DNA of 46,815 nucleotides. It comes from Syntrophobacteraceae bacterium. Lineage in GTDB: Bacteria > Desulfobacterota > Syntrophobacteria > Syntrophobacterales > Syntrophobacteraceae. The stretch's first letter is position 1; every line of letters starts with the position of its first letter. The stretch spans positions 1 to 46,815 of the forward strand of contig JARLHO010000090.1 of NCBI GenBank assembly GCA_031292215.1, read 5' to 3'. The position numbers and the translations under genes were made by a program. This document shows, in pieces, positions 34,923-42,908 of the stretch. Below the pieces are notes generated by a model. That model ran no database searches, was not told where the DNA came from, and saw nothing but the letters and a program-made list of their open reading frames with translations.

Positions 34923-35148
34923 GAACCCACTATCCCGGGCCAGTTGCCGCATGGACTTTTGCCGTTTCTGGTCGCCGTTTCTTTTGCCGCTCCTCGTTTC
35001 CGTTTCTCGTTGCCGCTTTGCGGCCCAATACAGCCCCGTGGTATATTCCTTGGCCATGCCGCTCTTTAGCCATTCCGCTCTTTTACAAATGAATAGGACC
35101 GCTTCGCACTTCCGATCGCCAATCACTGCTCTTTGCTGTTAATACGCC
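34923..35148. other. Gene-poor stretch inside the repeat-bracketed region
   Basis: No coding sequence is recognised. It contains loose repeats of GTTTC/GCCG words (for example CCGTTTC, CCGTTTC and CCGCT between about 34960 and 35030) and open frames that are merely the translation of the repeats. Confidence 0.35.
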
Positions 35149-35192
35149 GTTACCATGCTGTTACCATGCTGTTACCATGCTGTTACCATGCT
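35149..35192 (+). repeat. 11-bp tandem repeat, four perfect copies
   Basis: GTTACCATGCT is repeated four times without a mismatch, followed by two decayed copies (GTTATTCACGCT and GATACCCATGCT). It lies outside any gene and could vary in copy number between strains. Confidence 0.85.
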
Positions 35193-35376
35193 GTTATTCA
35201 CGCTGATACCCATGCTGTTAGCCGGCTGTTCTTTTGGGGCTATGAATCGAGTATGATAAGAAAAATCAGTGGGTTGTAAAATGCACGGCTGTGTTTTTCC
35301 CTGTATTATCAGCAGTGGAGGTTTTTGTTTCCCCTTCGCTGCCGGCCCCCGGTAAGTGTTCGCAGCCGCTGAGATC

Positions 35377-35475
35377 ATGAAGAGACCCAAGCTGATAAGC
35401 CATCTCGAAAAACATGGCGCATACCTCTGGCAATGCGCAGGAAAAGAGCTACGAGGAACTGCTCGAATCCCTTAG
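35377..35475 (+). pseudogene. Possible truncated HicA-like toxin remnant
   Basis: The 32-residue frame begins MKRPKLISHLEKHGAYLW, close to the usual N-terminus of HicA mRNA interferases (MKR.xLI.hLekhG), then diverges and stops before the catalytic His region. That His-containing strand is missing, so any product would be inactive. The assignment is tentative because only about 17 residues match, and no intact HicB follows. Confidence 0.3.
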
Positions 35476-35572
35476 AATCGGGGCCGAAGATATGCTGAGC
35501 GCGCAAATCCCCTTCGAGCCGGGAGCGCAGATGACCACAATCGAAATTCCCGATCCCGATTGGGCGGCGTAA
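35414..35572 (+). CDS. Small hypothetical protein or remnant
   Basis: A 52-residue frame rich in Glu and Ala that ends TTIEIPDPDWAA. Tail sequences like EIPDPDW look like the end of a small antitoxin or PIN/HicB neighbour, but I recognise no family. It overlaps the HicA-like remnant in another frame, so it is probably another fragment of a decayed toxin-antitoxin module. No clear ribosome site is seen upstream. Confidence 0.25.
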   Translation: MAHTSGNAQEKSYEELLESLRIGAEDMLSAQIPFEPGAQMTTIEIPDPDWAA

Positions 35573-35584
35573 CTTTGCACCAAG

Positions 35585-35637
35585 TGTAAATCCGTGTCCA
35601 TCCGTGTAAATCTGTATACCCGTGTCTATCCGTGTCC
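35585..35637 (-). repeat. ACACGGAT array (right, before the phosphatase gene)
   Basis: Degenerate units read on the minus strand (TCCGTGTCCATCCGTGT and TCTATCCGTGTCC on the plus strand), ending 28 bases before the ATG of the phosphatase gene, so it lies in that gene's leader. It is the inverted partner of the array at 34891-34922. Confidence 0.85.
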
Positions 35638-35665
35638 GCTTTTCCAATAACCAGGCAACCAACAA

Positions 35666-36487
35666 ATGATAGACATCCACAGCCACATTCTCCCCGGTCT
35701 GGACGATGGCCCGAAAGACCTCGAAAAGAGCCTTGCCATGGCCAGGATCGCCGTAGCCGGCGGAATAGAGCACATAGTATGCACGCCGCACTGGGTGGCC
35801 CGCGCGTTTGAAAATACCAGGGAAATGGTAATCCGGGCGGTCGAAGAATTCCAGAAGAAGCTCACTCAAAACGGGATCGCGCTCCGGGTGCATCCCGGCG
35901 CGGAATTGCACCTAGACCCGGATTTACCCCGAAAGATCGAATCGGGCGAGGTAGCGACCCTAAACGATACGGGCCGCTACGCGCTAATCGAGCTGCCCGA
36001 CATTTGCCTTCTGCAAAACCTCGGGCGGTTTTTCGGGAGTCTGCTCGACCGGGGGATAACCCCGGTCATAAGCCATCCGGAGCGAAACCTAGCCCTGCTA
36101 AGAGCGCCGAGCTATCTCCACTCGTGGGTGGAGATGGGAGTTCTCGCGCAGGTGACGGCGGCTAGCGTTTCGGGACGGTTTGGACCGCAAATCGAGCGGT
36201 TTTCGCTCTTTCTTCTCGAACACCTCCTGGTGCACGTCATTGCAACCGATGCCCACGACCCGCAGATGCGCGCGCCGGTCCTACTGGATGCTGTGGAACG
36301 GGTCCAGCGGCTATTGGGGCCGGAGGCTGCCCAAAAGATGGTCAAAGAAACGCCCCGGCAAATCCTTTCCGGAAACCGGGTTTTGGCCGGCGCGCCTTTG
36401 CCGCTCGTGCGGAGCTCGGGTGGGGCTTCGCTATCGAAAAAGATATTTTCCTTCCTCGGGCTAACGGGCAGAGGCTACATCCTGTAG
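35666..36487 (+). CDS. PHP-family tyrosine phosphatase (CpsB/YwqE-like)
   Basis: A 273-residue metal-dependent phosphatase expected to remove phosphate from the Tyr cluster of the Wzc-like kinase at 3.7 kb. Metal-ligand motifs are intact: MIDIHSHILPGLDDGP at the N-terminus, CTPHW, VHPGAELHLDPDL, ISHPERN and VIATDAHDP. Length and motif order fit the Gram-positive-type CpsB family, which also occurs in Gram-negative exopolysaccharide loci. It is the first gene after the repeat-bracketed stretch, 26 bases before the transglycosylase gene, and is encoded 30 kb from the kinase. Confidence 0.9.
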   Translation: MIDIHSHILPGLDDGPKDLEKSLAMARIAVAGGIEHIVCTPHWVARAFENTREMVIRAVEEFQKKLTQNGIALRVHPGAELHLDPDLPRKIESGEVATLNDTGRYALIELPDICLLQNLGRFFGSLLDRGITPVISHPERNLALLRAPSYLHSWVEMGVLAQVTAASVSGRFGPQIERFSLFLLEHLLVHVIATDAHDPQMRAPVLLDAVERVQRLLGPEAAQKMVKETPRQILSGNRVLAGAPLPLVRSSGGASLSKKIFSFLGLTGRGYIL

Positions 36488-36513
36488 GCCGAAGTTGCGA
36501 TGGAAAATCAGCC

Positions 36514-38418
36514 ATGACAGATCCGACTTCGCAGATTTTGAGGCAGGGGGCCTTACTCTTTTTCCTGGCGTTGCTTCTTAGCGGCTGCGGCTCCCTCGAT
36601 TCCTGTTCTCCGTACCAGCCGGCCAGGGTGGTCATACTCCAGGGGTTCACCAGGGGGAAGCCTGCCGATTTCAAAAAGATAAAGCAGGGGCTCGAAACGG
36701 CGCTAAAAGCGGAAAAGGCCGGAAAGACGGAGGCCTTTTTACAAGGGATGAAGAAGGCCAGGGCGGATGCCGCAAAATTTTTGAGCTCTTCAGCCGAGTA
36801 TAAAGTTTCGGATAAGACCACCTACCAGTTTCTAGCCGACCGGCTGGCCGATGCGCCCGCCTATCCCGAGCCGATGAACGCCGAAATGCTCATGAAGCTC
36901 GAATCCTGCGCCAGCTCAAAGAGCTGCGGGCAGAAGGCCTGGGATGAAACGGTTTGCCGCGGCAAATTCGATGCAAACGCGCTGCTCGATCCCGAAGCGA
37001 TCGAAAAAGGGCTCGATCTTATGCTTGCCGACTGGGGCGAGACTTCGTTTGCCGTAGACGGAGAACTGGTGCGGCATGTGGGATACTTTCTAAAATATTT
37101 CGCCCTCTGCGATACGGACAGGACCAACCGCGTGATCGAAAGGAGCCGAAAGTATCTTCCCTATATCCAGGAAGTGTTTGTAAAAAACAACCTCAATGAA
37201 GATATCGCCTTCGCGGTGCCCTTTGTCGAGTCGGGTTTTACCACTTCGGCGCTCTCCAACGCGGGCGCCCTCGGGATGTTTCAGTTCATGCCGGCGACGG
37301 GAAAAGACTACGGGCTAAATGTTGGGGCAAACGGCGCGGACGAGCGGCTCGATTGGAAAAAGACCGCCGAGGCCGCCGCGCGCTATCTCGACAGAAACCG
37401 CAACGTGTTCGGTTCGAGCGTTCTGGCCCTTGGCTCCTACCATCACGGATCTCTTAAGGTCATGCAGGTGCTCATGCGGGTCGCCCAAAGATCGAAGGTG
37501 AGGTCGTTTAGGCCGATATTCGAACGCGGGGAACTCGAGCCCTATTCGAAGGAGTACATCCCGCAGTGTCTGGCCGCAGCCTATCTCTACCGCTATATGA
37601 AGCAGGCGCATCTTAGCTGTTTGCCAAAAGAAGATGTGCGCTACGTAGCCATCCGGCAGAATGTGGCGGTAAAAAAACTCGCCGGACGCTACAAAGATCT
37701 CCTGGCCGCAAATAAAGATTTAACCAACGCCGACCGAATCTATTGCTATGTGAGCACCGGCGGCTATGCCCTGATTACGGAGGCCAAAGGCTGCGGGCTT
37801 AGGGCCGGCGGTGTGCGGGCGGCTCTTGATCGGAAGCGGGTGAAAGCGGTTAAAGCGGCTGCGCCGGCAAAGGTGTGCGGGGCCAAATATTGCGCCGCGG
37901 AACCGGTCGAGGAAAAGCATGACAAAAGCTGCGGGAGCGCCGCCGCCATGGCGAAAGAGGGCCGCAAATCCTTTTGCACGGTGATGTATACCTTTCAGAA
38001 AGGAAATTCTCTGGCGCTTCTCGCAAAGACCTTCGGAGTCGATTTACACTCGATTTTAGACGAGCCCCTGAACAGCCGCTACAAGGAGCGTTATCCGCGC
38101 CAGCCGAGCCCCGGGGATATTATCGCCATTCCACGGCTTGCGCCGACTACCGCCATCGTATCTTCCGGAAAGTCCGGGGCGGGGCCGGGCTACAGCTTCT
38201 ATACGGGAAAAAATCAAACGCTTACGGAAATCGCTTCGAAGCTCTCCGAAACGTTTAGCTCGTCTGAGGCGCAGAAAAGCGATGCGGGCCTATCCGGGAA
38301 AAATATTTCCGCCGAGCGTATCCTCTACTGGAATCGGGATCGCCTGCCACCCGGAGTAGGTGTCGGGGACCCTTTGCCCGCCGGCATCGCTCTTTTTATC
38401 GTAAGTGATTTTCGTTGA
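36514..38418 (+). CDS. MltD-like lytic murein transglycosylase lipoprotein
   Basis: A 634-residue periplasmic enzyme that cleaves peptidoglycan glycan strands. The N-terminus has a hydrophobic segment and lipobox LLSGC. The SLT domain holds AVPFVESGFTTSALSNAGAL with catalytic E239, then GMFQFMPATGKDYGL and ALGSYHHG. A C-terminal LysM-like module (about 492-540: YTFQKGNSLALLAKTFGVD) fits cell-wall binding. A Cys- and Lys-rich linker lies between. The region between signal and SLT (about 30-225) is longer than in E. coli MltD. It may open the wall for the export complex; that link is by proximity only. Confidence 0.88.
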   Translation: MTDPTSQILRQGALLFFLALLLSGCGSLDSCSPYQPARVVILQGFTRGKPADFKKIKQGLETALKAEKAGKTEAFLQGMKKARADAAKFLSSSAEYKVSDKTTYQFLADRLADAPAYPEPMNAEMLMKLESCASSKSCGQKAWDETVCRGKFDANALLDPEAIEKGLDLMLADWGETSFAVDGELVRHVGYFLKYFALCDTDRTNRVIERSRKYLPYIQEVFVKNNLNEDIAFAVPFVESGFTTSALSNAGALGMFQFMPATGKDYGLNVGANGADERLDWKKTAEAAARYLDRNRNVFGSSVLALGSYHHGSLKVMQVLMRVAQRSKVRSFRPIFERGELEPYSKEYIPQCLAAAYLYRYMKQAHLSCLPKEDVRYVAIRQNVAVKKLAGRYKDLLAANKDLTNADRIYCYVSTGGYALITEAKGCGLRAGGVRAALDRKRVKAVKAAAPAKVCGAKYCAAEPVEEKHDKSCGSAAAMAKEGRKSFCTVMYTFQKGNSLALLAKTFGVDLHSILDEPLNSRYKERYPRQPSPGDIIAIPRLAPTTAIVSSGKSGAGPGYSFYTGKNQTLTEIASKLSETFSSSEAQKSDAGLSGKNISAERILYWNRDRLPPGVGVGDPLPAGIALFIVSDFR

Positions 38419-38499
38419 GAAGCGTTGGAAAAACTGCTAGTGTTGTGTCCCGTAAATTCTTGTATATATACAATATATGCGATCCTTCCGAAGGTCGTC

Positions 38500-38524
38500 A
38501 TTCCGGCAGGATTTTAGCCGGAAT
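38500..38524. repeat. REP-like palindrome (ATTCCGGC...GCCGGAAT)
   Basis: Perfect 8-bp inverted repeat with a nine-base loop, in the 184-base gap after the transglycosylase gene. This word pair is a common dispersed intergenic palindrome of deltaproteobacteria. A second hairpin, AGTATCC and GGATACT (38569-38587), sits just before the next gene and could influence its expression. Confidence 0.7.
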
Positions 38525-38602
38525 CCATGTTTTTAGAAATATCGAAGAACTTAAGGGATGTCACACTAAGTATCCGGCAAGGATACTAATATTGGAGTAG
38601 GA

Positions 38603-39172
38603 ATGATCAGGTCGATTATCTTTTTGATTGTCGCCGGGGTCGTGGCTGTCACGAGCTCCTGTGGAGGCCGGGCGCCAAGCGATCGAAAGCCCGTCGCCGT
38701 GGTAAACGGCTATGTCATAACCGCCGACGATTTTCGACAGGAGCTCGCGCTATACCAACGCTTTCACAATATTTCAGCGCTTAGCGTCGAAGATAAGCAG
38801 CGAATTCTTGATGAGCGGATAAGACAGGAACTCTTTATCCAGCAGGCCGTAAAGCTTGGTCTGGACAAAGACCCCGGGTTCAGGCAAACGATCGAAAGAT
38901 ATTGGGAACAGACTCTTATCTCCTCCCTTATAAAGAAGCAATTGGCCGGCGATAACGCTACGATTGTGACCGAGGAAGAAATCGACCAGGCATGCAAGAA
39001 GTTGCCGCCTCAAGTGCAGGCAAACCCTGCCGCTCTTAAAGCGATGAGGGAGCAGCTCGCAAAGCAGATTCGCGAGGAAAAGAAAGCGAAGCTGCTCGAT
39101 GATTGGTCTCAGAAGCTCTGGAATAAAGCGAAGATCACTGTGTACAAGCAGAATGTAACGGATCTGCGATGA
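38603..39172 (+). CDS. SurA-like N-terminal chaperone lipoprotein
   Basis: A 189-residue lipoprotein: hydrophobic start MIRSIIFLIVAGVVAV followed by the lipobox TSSC (Cys20). The mature part resembles the SurA/PrsA chaperone module: PVAVVNGYVITADDFRQELA, then long helices rich in charged residues. No parvulin (rotamase) domain follows, so any role would be chaperone-like holding of envelope proteins rather than proline isomerisation. GGAGTAGGA precedes the ATG. Confidence 0.75.
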   Translation: MIRSIIFLIVAGVVAVTSSCGGRAPSDRKPVAVVNGYVITADDFRQELALYQRFHNISALSVEDKQRILDERIRQELFIQQAVKLGLDKDPGFRQTIERYWEQTLISSLIKKQLAGDNATIVTEEEIDQACKKLPPQVQANPAALKAMREQLAKQIREEKKAKLLDDWSQKLWNKAKITVYKQNVTDLR

Positions 39173-39201
39173 CGTTTCCTGCCGCGGAAAGGGTTTGCTG
39201 C

Positions 39202-39774
39202 ATGGCGGAAGAAAGCACAAAAAAGAGTCAACGCCGTATCACCTACATCTACAAAGAATACCAGCGAGGCTTCATCGTGAAGTTTTGCGCGGTAGCCCTG
39301 GGGGCCATTTGCATTGCAAGCCTTCTTTTGTTTATTCTTTCGCGTGATACGATAACGGCCACCTACAGGTATCATCACCTTGCGCTGCAGAGGACCTCGG
39401 AGGCCATTTTGTGGCCTCTTTTGATCACCAACGCGATTGTGTTGGTTTGTTTTCTGGTAGCCACCATCATCGTTACAAAGTATGTGTCCCACAAAATCGG
39501 AGGCCCGCTCTGGAAGTTTGGAAAAAAAATCGAAGATATCGGACAGGGCGATTTAAAAGTTGAAATCCATCTGCGGCGAAATGACCAGCTAAAAGATTTT
39601 GCTTCCCAGATAAACCTCATGACTCGGAACCTCAGGGAAAAGGTGTGCGAAGTGGAGGGGCAGGCAGCTCTTCTGAGAATAAAGGCGCAGTCCCCCAACG
39701 GCCTGGAGGAAGGACTGGGAGATGATGTCGAGCGCCTCTGCCAGACCATTTCCCGCCTTTTTAAGACTCAGTGA
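39202..39774 (+). CDS. HAMP-domain inner-membrane protein without output domain
   Basis: A 190-residue protein with two membrane helices (about residues 26-50 and 70-95) and a HAMP linker (VSHKIGGPLWKFGKKIEDIG, GDLKVEIHLRRNDQLKDF, then INLMTRNLREKV). After HAMP there are only about 60 residues of helix and no kinase, cyclase or methyl-accepting module. The start at 39202 has GGAAAGGG eight bases upstream; an ATG at 39169 overlaps the previous stop (ATGA) and is a rival. It probably senses or relays something with the neighbouring SurA-like lipoprotein and exported protease, but this is speculation from context. Confidence 0.7.
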   Translation: MAEESTKKSQRRITYIYKEYQRGFIVKFCAVALGAICIASLLLFILSRDTITATYRYHHLALQRTSEAILWPLLITNAIVLVCFLVATIIVTKYVSHKIGGPLWKFGKKIEDIGQGDLKVEIHLRRNDQLKDFASQINLMTRNLREKVCEVEGQAALLRIKAQSPNGLEEGLGDDVERLCQTISRLFKTQ

Positions 39775-39791
39775 GTGTGAAATAAATAGAC

Positions 39792-40403
39792 GTGCATCCG
39801 ATCCCCTCTCACATCTCCAAGCTCTACCTCCTGGTTTTCATCCTGGCCGTGGCGACGTTTATCGCCCCGCGAGGCGCCAGGGCGCAAGAGGGCGTGCTCA
39901 CCTCGACATATTGCACCCTTTACTACAGCGACCAGGCCCAACTGGACGAATTTTCCTCAAAGATTCATGGCGGCGCTTTTTTGCGCAAATTCGACCAGAT
40001 TTTGGTGGGAAGAGTCGGGATGTCCAACGAATCCGATCTCGCCCAATACCTCGATCAGTTATTCAAAAGAGTTCAACTGGTGCTGGCCATGCCTTTGCCA
40101 GGGGTGCGCGTCGAAATCCGGATACACAGAAGTCAAGAGGGGGTGGAGAGGACCTTCGCTCAATTGACCGGCAGATCCACCAATGCGCCGGCATTTTACT
40201 GGTACCGGACCAACACTATTCATATCCAGACCGGATACCTCACCGTGGGGATGCTGGGCCATGAAATGGGACACTGCATCCTCGATCACTATTTTGCAAT
40301 TCAACCCCCGGTAAAAATCGCCGAGATGCTCTGCCACTACGTGGATAGGCAACTCTCCTCGGGAACCGATACGGGGGGCTTAATCACGTCGAAAGATTAC
40401 TGA
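39792..40403 (+). CDS. Exported HExxH-type putative metalloprotease
   Basis: A 203-residue exported protein. The GTG start gives a signal peptide (KLYLLVFILAVATFIA, cleavage near ARA-QE). The mature part has the zinc-binding HEMGHCILDHYF at about residues 157-168, of the HExxH type, within a helix, with a possible third ligand downstream. Short minigluzincin-like peptidases of this form are common in bacterial envelopes; substrate unknown. The stop codon lies in a direct tandem 11-bp duplication (GAAAGATTACT, 40391-40412). No strong ribosome site is seen. Confidence 0.7.
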   Translation: MHPIPSHISKLYLLVFILAVATFIAPRGARAQEGVLTSTYCTLYYSDQAQLDEFSSKIHGGAFLRKFDQILVGRVGMSNESDLAQYLDQLFKRVQLVLAMPLPGVRVEIRIHRSQEGVERTFAQLTGRSTNAPAFYWYRTNTIHIQTGYLTVGMLGHEMGHCILDHYFAIQPPVKIAEMLCHYVDRQLSSGTDTGGLITSKDY

Positions 40404-40488
40404 AAGATTACTGATGGAAATCCTCCGTTAGTCTCCCTGGAAAACCTCGATTCAGCCCCCCCCCGTAGACTAAAATAGCGCAACCTAT

Positions 40489-41496
40489 CTATCGGCAGGA
40501 CAATTTTTCCACGGCGTTCATCATTTCCACTACCCTGTGCTCGTACAAATGATCCCGCAGGGTGCGGCGCCTGGCATTCATGGCTATTTCGTTTCGCTCT
40601 CTTTCATGTTCGAGATAGTATCCGATCTTGTAGATAAGATCCGATTCATCGTTGAACCGGATCAACTCGTCGTCTGAATAGAGCGGGGGCAAAAGCTCCC
40701 GGTTATCGAGCAGTTGAAAGCAGCCCAGGCCCGCGATCTCAAATGTCCTGGGATTTACGAGATCCCCCCCGATGGCGTCGGGGTCGAGCGAGGAGTGGAT
40801 ATTGAGGTTAACGTTGGTATTCCTGTAGATAAGGCGAGCCTGGGCCTGGGTGATGCGTCGTTTTCCCGACACCACGCCCTGAACGGGGTAGTTGTTCCAT
40901 CCCTCGCCGTAAATCTTTAAGGGGAATCGGGCTGCGAGCCTGCGGAATAACCCGACGCGGTTGGGGTAGGGCGCGCCCATAAACGAGACGTCCATCCTGG
41001 AGGCCCGCCCGGTTGGAAATTCTTCGATATTGTGATTGTAGGCAGCCGGGAGGTAATAGTGATTGTGGACGCCGATTTGCGCCAACGCCTGCGCAAACCC
41101 CTCTTTTTGAATGGAAAAAAAGATGTCGAAATGGGCGGCGATATGTCTCCAATAGGTCATGACCCGAAAATCTTCCACAAACCAATAGGTTGTAATTACA
41201 CCCGACTTCCGCAGCCCTCTCAGAATGGTTTCATCGGAAAGTGGCGCCTGGGCGATTCCAACCACGAGGTCGGGTTTTCTTCGATCGATTTCGCCGACCA
41301 GCACCTTTTTTAGAGTCTTGATAAATGCCGCTTTTCGGCTTTCGTCTCCGGATGTTCGGGCAATAAAGAATTCATTGGCGAAAAGCGAAAAGTCGATGAA
41401 TGTCGTATCGTAGCCAAGGCCCATAAATGCCGAGGCCGTCGCCCGGGCCACAGGCAGGGACCCCCCGGCCACAGGACCTGCGATAAGCACTTTCAT
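40489..41496 (-). CDS. CgeB-like glycosyltransferase
   Basis: A 335-residue protein with the CgeB/DUF3880-type architecture: MKVLIAGPVAGGSLPVARAT, the N-terminal half ending in LPAAYNHNIEEFP, then VSFMGAPYPNRVGLFRRL and the conserved C-terminal VNPRTFEIAGLGCFQLLDNR, which is the CgeB hallmark (RxFE..a.G). Such enzymes are probable GT-B transferases in glycan and flagellin modification. It lies on the minus strand last in a five-gene run and shares a 4-base overlap with the DVU0298-type gene. It converges on the exported protease gene, and the 85-base gap contains a run of nine C at 40456-40464 but no clear terminator. Confidence 0.85.
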   Translation of the reverse strand: MKVLIAGPVAGGSLPVARATASAFMGLGYDTTFIDFSLFANEFFIARTSGDESRKAAFIKTLKKVLVGEIDRRKPDLVVGIAQAPLSDETILRGLRKSGVITTYWFVEDFRVMTYWRHIAAHFDIFFSIQKEGFAQALAQIGVHNHYYLPAAYNHNIEEFPTGRASRMDVSFMGAPYPNRVGLFRRLAARFPLKIYGEGWNNYPVQGVVSGKRRITQAQARLIYRNTNVNLNIHSSLDPDAIGGDLVNPRTFEIAGLGCFQLLDNRELLPPLYSDDELIRFNDESDLIYKIGYYLEHERERNEIAMNARRRTLRDHLYEHRVVEMMNAVEKLSCR

Positions 41497-42287
41497 CGGT
41501 TTTCCCGTGGCGTGGGGCCGGGACCTTCCGGGGTTTCCAGGAAAAAAACCGGCAGACTCAAAAGCTTTCCGGCCATATCGCCGATTTTATAGGGAGAAAA
41601 AGCGCCGTCCTCGAATAGGCGAATCTCCGAGGGGTCGCCCGAAAGGAGACGAAGAAGCGGGGCAAGCCGGCCGGGTTCGGGCAGTTTTTCCGAAGACCCC
41701 GCGAGCAAGAGCAGGGTCTTTAGCGCGAGGCCTCTTTTTACCGGGTCGCCGGCTTGTAACTGCGAAACGATCGGGTCCAAAAAATCCCGCAAAAGCCCCG
41801 GTCTTTTTTGCGCAAGCCTTGCTACTCCCCACATTACGCCGCGCTCAAGCAACCCGTTTTCCAGCGGGTTGCCGTTTTCGTCGATGTATGACAAAAGGAT
41901 CCGATGGTATTCGCAGGCCAGGGTTTCGTTTTCGGCCATTATTTCCCCCATGGCCTCGGGGGCCCCCCAGCCGATCCCCCCCGATTCGTCGTTTAGGCTC
42001 CAGATGAGGCGTCGCATGATTTCCCGGGCAGCCTCGATGTCCGTTGCAGCGATTGCCGACACGGTGATTCCCACCCCCCTTATCGCCCTCCACCTTGTCA
42101 GTTCGTCGAGTGCGGCCAGAAAGCCGAGGAGAGGATTGATGATTTTGATCGGGGCGATATCGAGGTTTTCGAGAGCCTTTTCGAAATCGCAAGACCCAAG
42201 GAGAGCGCAAACGAGCTTTTTTACGGCAAATCCGCCCGGTCCAGCAGATCTTTTTTTGGCCGCATTGCCAAAGGTCTCTACAGCCAT
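41493..42287 (-). CDS. DVU0298-type HEAT-like repeat protein
   Basis: A 264-residue all-helical protein with the family-typical segment NDESGGIGWGAPEAMGEI, plus HEAT-like helical pairs toward the C-terminus (LKTLLLLAGSS and LAPLLRLLSGDPS). The family, named after a Desulfovibrio protein, is characteristic of sulfate reducers and relatives; its function is unknown. No catalytic residues or signal peptide are seen, so a cytoplasmic scaffolding role is possible. The presence of this protein is one reason for placing the organism near the deltaproteobacteria. Overlaps the CgeB-like gene. Confidence 0.8.
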   Translation of the reverse strand: MAVETFGNAAKKRSAGPGGFAVKKLVCALLGSCDFEKALENLDIAPIKIINPLLGFLAALDELTRWRAIRGVGITVSAIAATDIEAAREIMRRLIWSLNDESGGIGWGAPEAMGEIMAENETLACEYHRILLSYIDENGNPLENGLLERGVMWGVARLAQKRPGLLRDFLDPIVSQLQAGDPVKRGLALKTLLLLAGSSEKLPEPGRLAPLLRLLSGDPSEIRLFEDGAFSPYKIGDMAGKLLSLPVFFLETPEGPGPTPRENR

Positions 42288-42320
42288 CGTCTGTTAAGCC
42301 TGTGCGGATGGTTTTCCGCT

Positions 42321-42908
42321 CTATCGGGGAAGGACCGCCGCGCCCCGCATGAAATACAGGTAGAAGGCGAGCTGGATCATGCCGCTCGAAATATGGCCGG
42401 TTTCAATCAGGTGCGGCACATCTTGCAGGGGCAGCCGCACGATTTCTATGTCTTCTCCAGGGTCGGGGTGCGGTTGGCAAGCAGAGCGGGCATTTTGGGC
42501 CAGGAAGAAATAGCAGCGGTTATCCATCACTGCCGGCTGAGGAAAACAGGCGCCCAGGGAGGTAAATCCCGTGGCCTCGAAGCCTGTTTCCTCCCTTAGT
42601 TCGCGTTCTGCCGCAACCGCCGGGGACTCATCTCCTGCGTCGATCAGCCCCCCGGGAAGCTCAAGGCAGACCCCCTCTATTCCATGGCGGTACTGATTGA
42701 CCATTACCACCTCACCGCTCTGTGTAAGGGGCAGCACGATGACGAAGTCTTTTAGGGAAATCGACTTCACCCGCATCGCGGCGCCGGTGCGAGGAGAGAT
42801 GGCGGTTTTGGTGTGGACCTTGAAAATTCCATGGTCTTCCGGGGCCATTCGCTCCAATACGTTCCATTTACGGACCATTGTCGAGGTCTTTCCCAATTTT
42901 TCGCTCAT
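42321..42908 (-). CDS. Nudix hydrolase (ADP-ribose pyrophosphatase-like)
   Basis: A 195-residue hydrolase likely to split a nucleoside diphosphate linked to a small moiety such as ADP-ribose. The Nudix box is visible as GGLIDAGDE then SPAVAAERELREETGF (E-x7-REL-x-EE-x-G). Relative to the strict consensus one residue is extra between the first Gly and Glu, so the register could be unusual. The N-terminal part (VHTKTAISPRTGAAMRVKSI) fits the ADPRase subclass. A 4-base overlap with the UbiX gene stop shows coupling. Confidence 0.85.
   Translation of the reverse strand: MSEKLGKTSTMVRKWNVLERMAPEDHGIFKVHTKTAISPRTGAAMRVKSISLKDFVIVLPLTQSGEVVMVNQYRHGIEGVCLELPGGLIDAGDESPAVAAERELREETGFEATGFTSLGACFPQPAVMDNRCYFFLAQNARSACQPHPDPGEDIEIVRLPLQDVPHLIETGHISSGMIQLAFYLYFMRGAAVLPR

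Noticed and set aside
34898-35092. Open frame starting MNTDEHGDGTHYPG
   Set aside because: Its start is the repeat array itself; the remainder is low-complexity and matches nothing recognisable.
34891-35637. CRISPR array suggested by repeated ACACGGATG words
   Set aside because: Units are contiguous 10-bp words without spacers of constant length, and there are no cas genes in the window.
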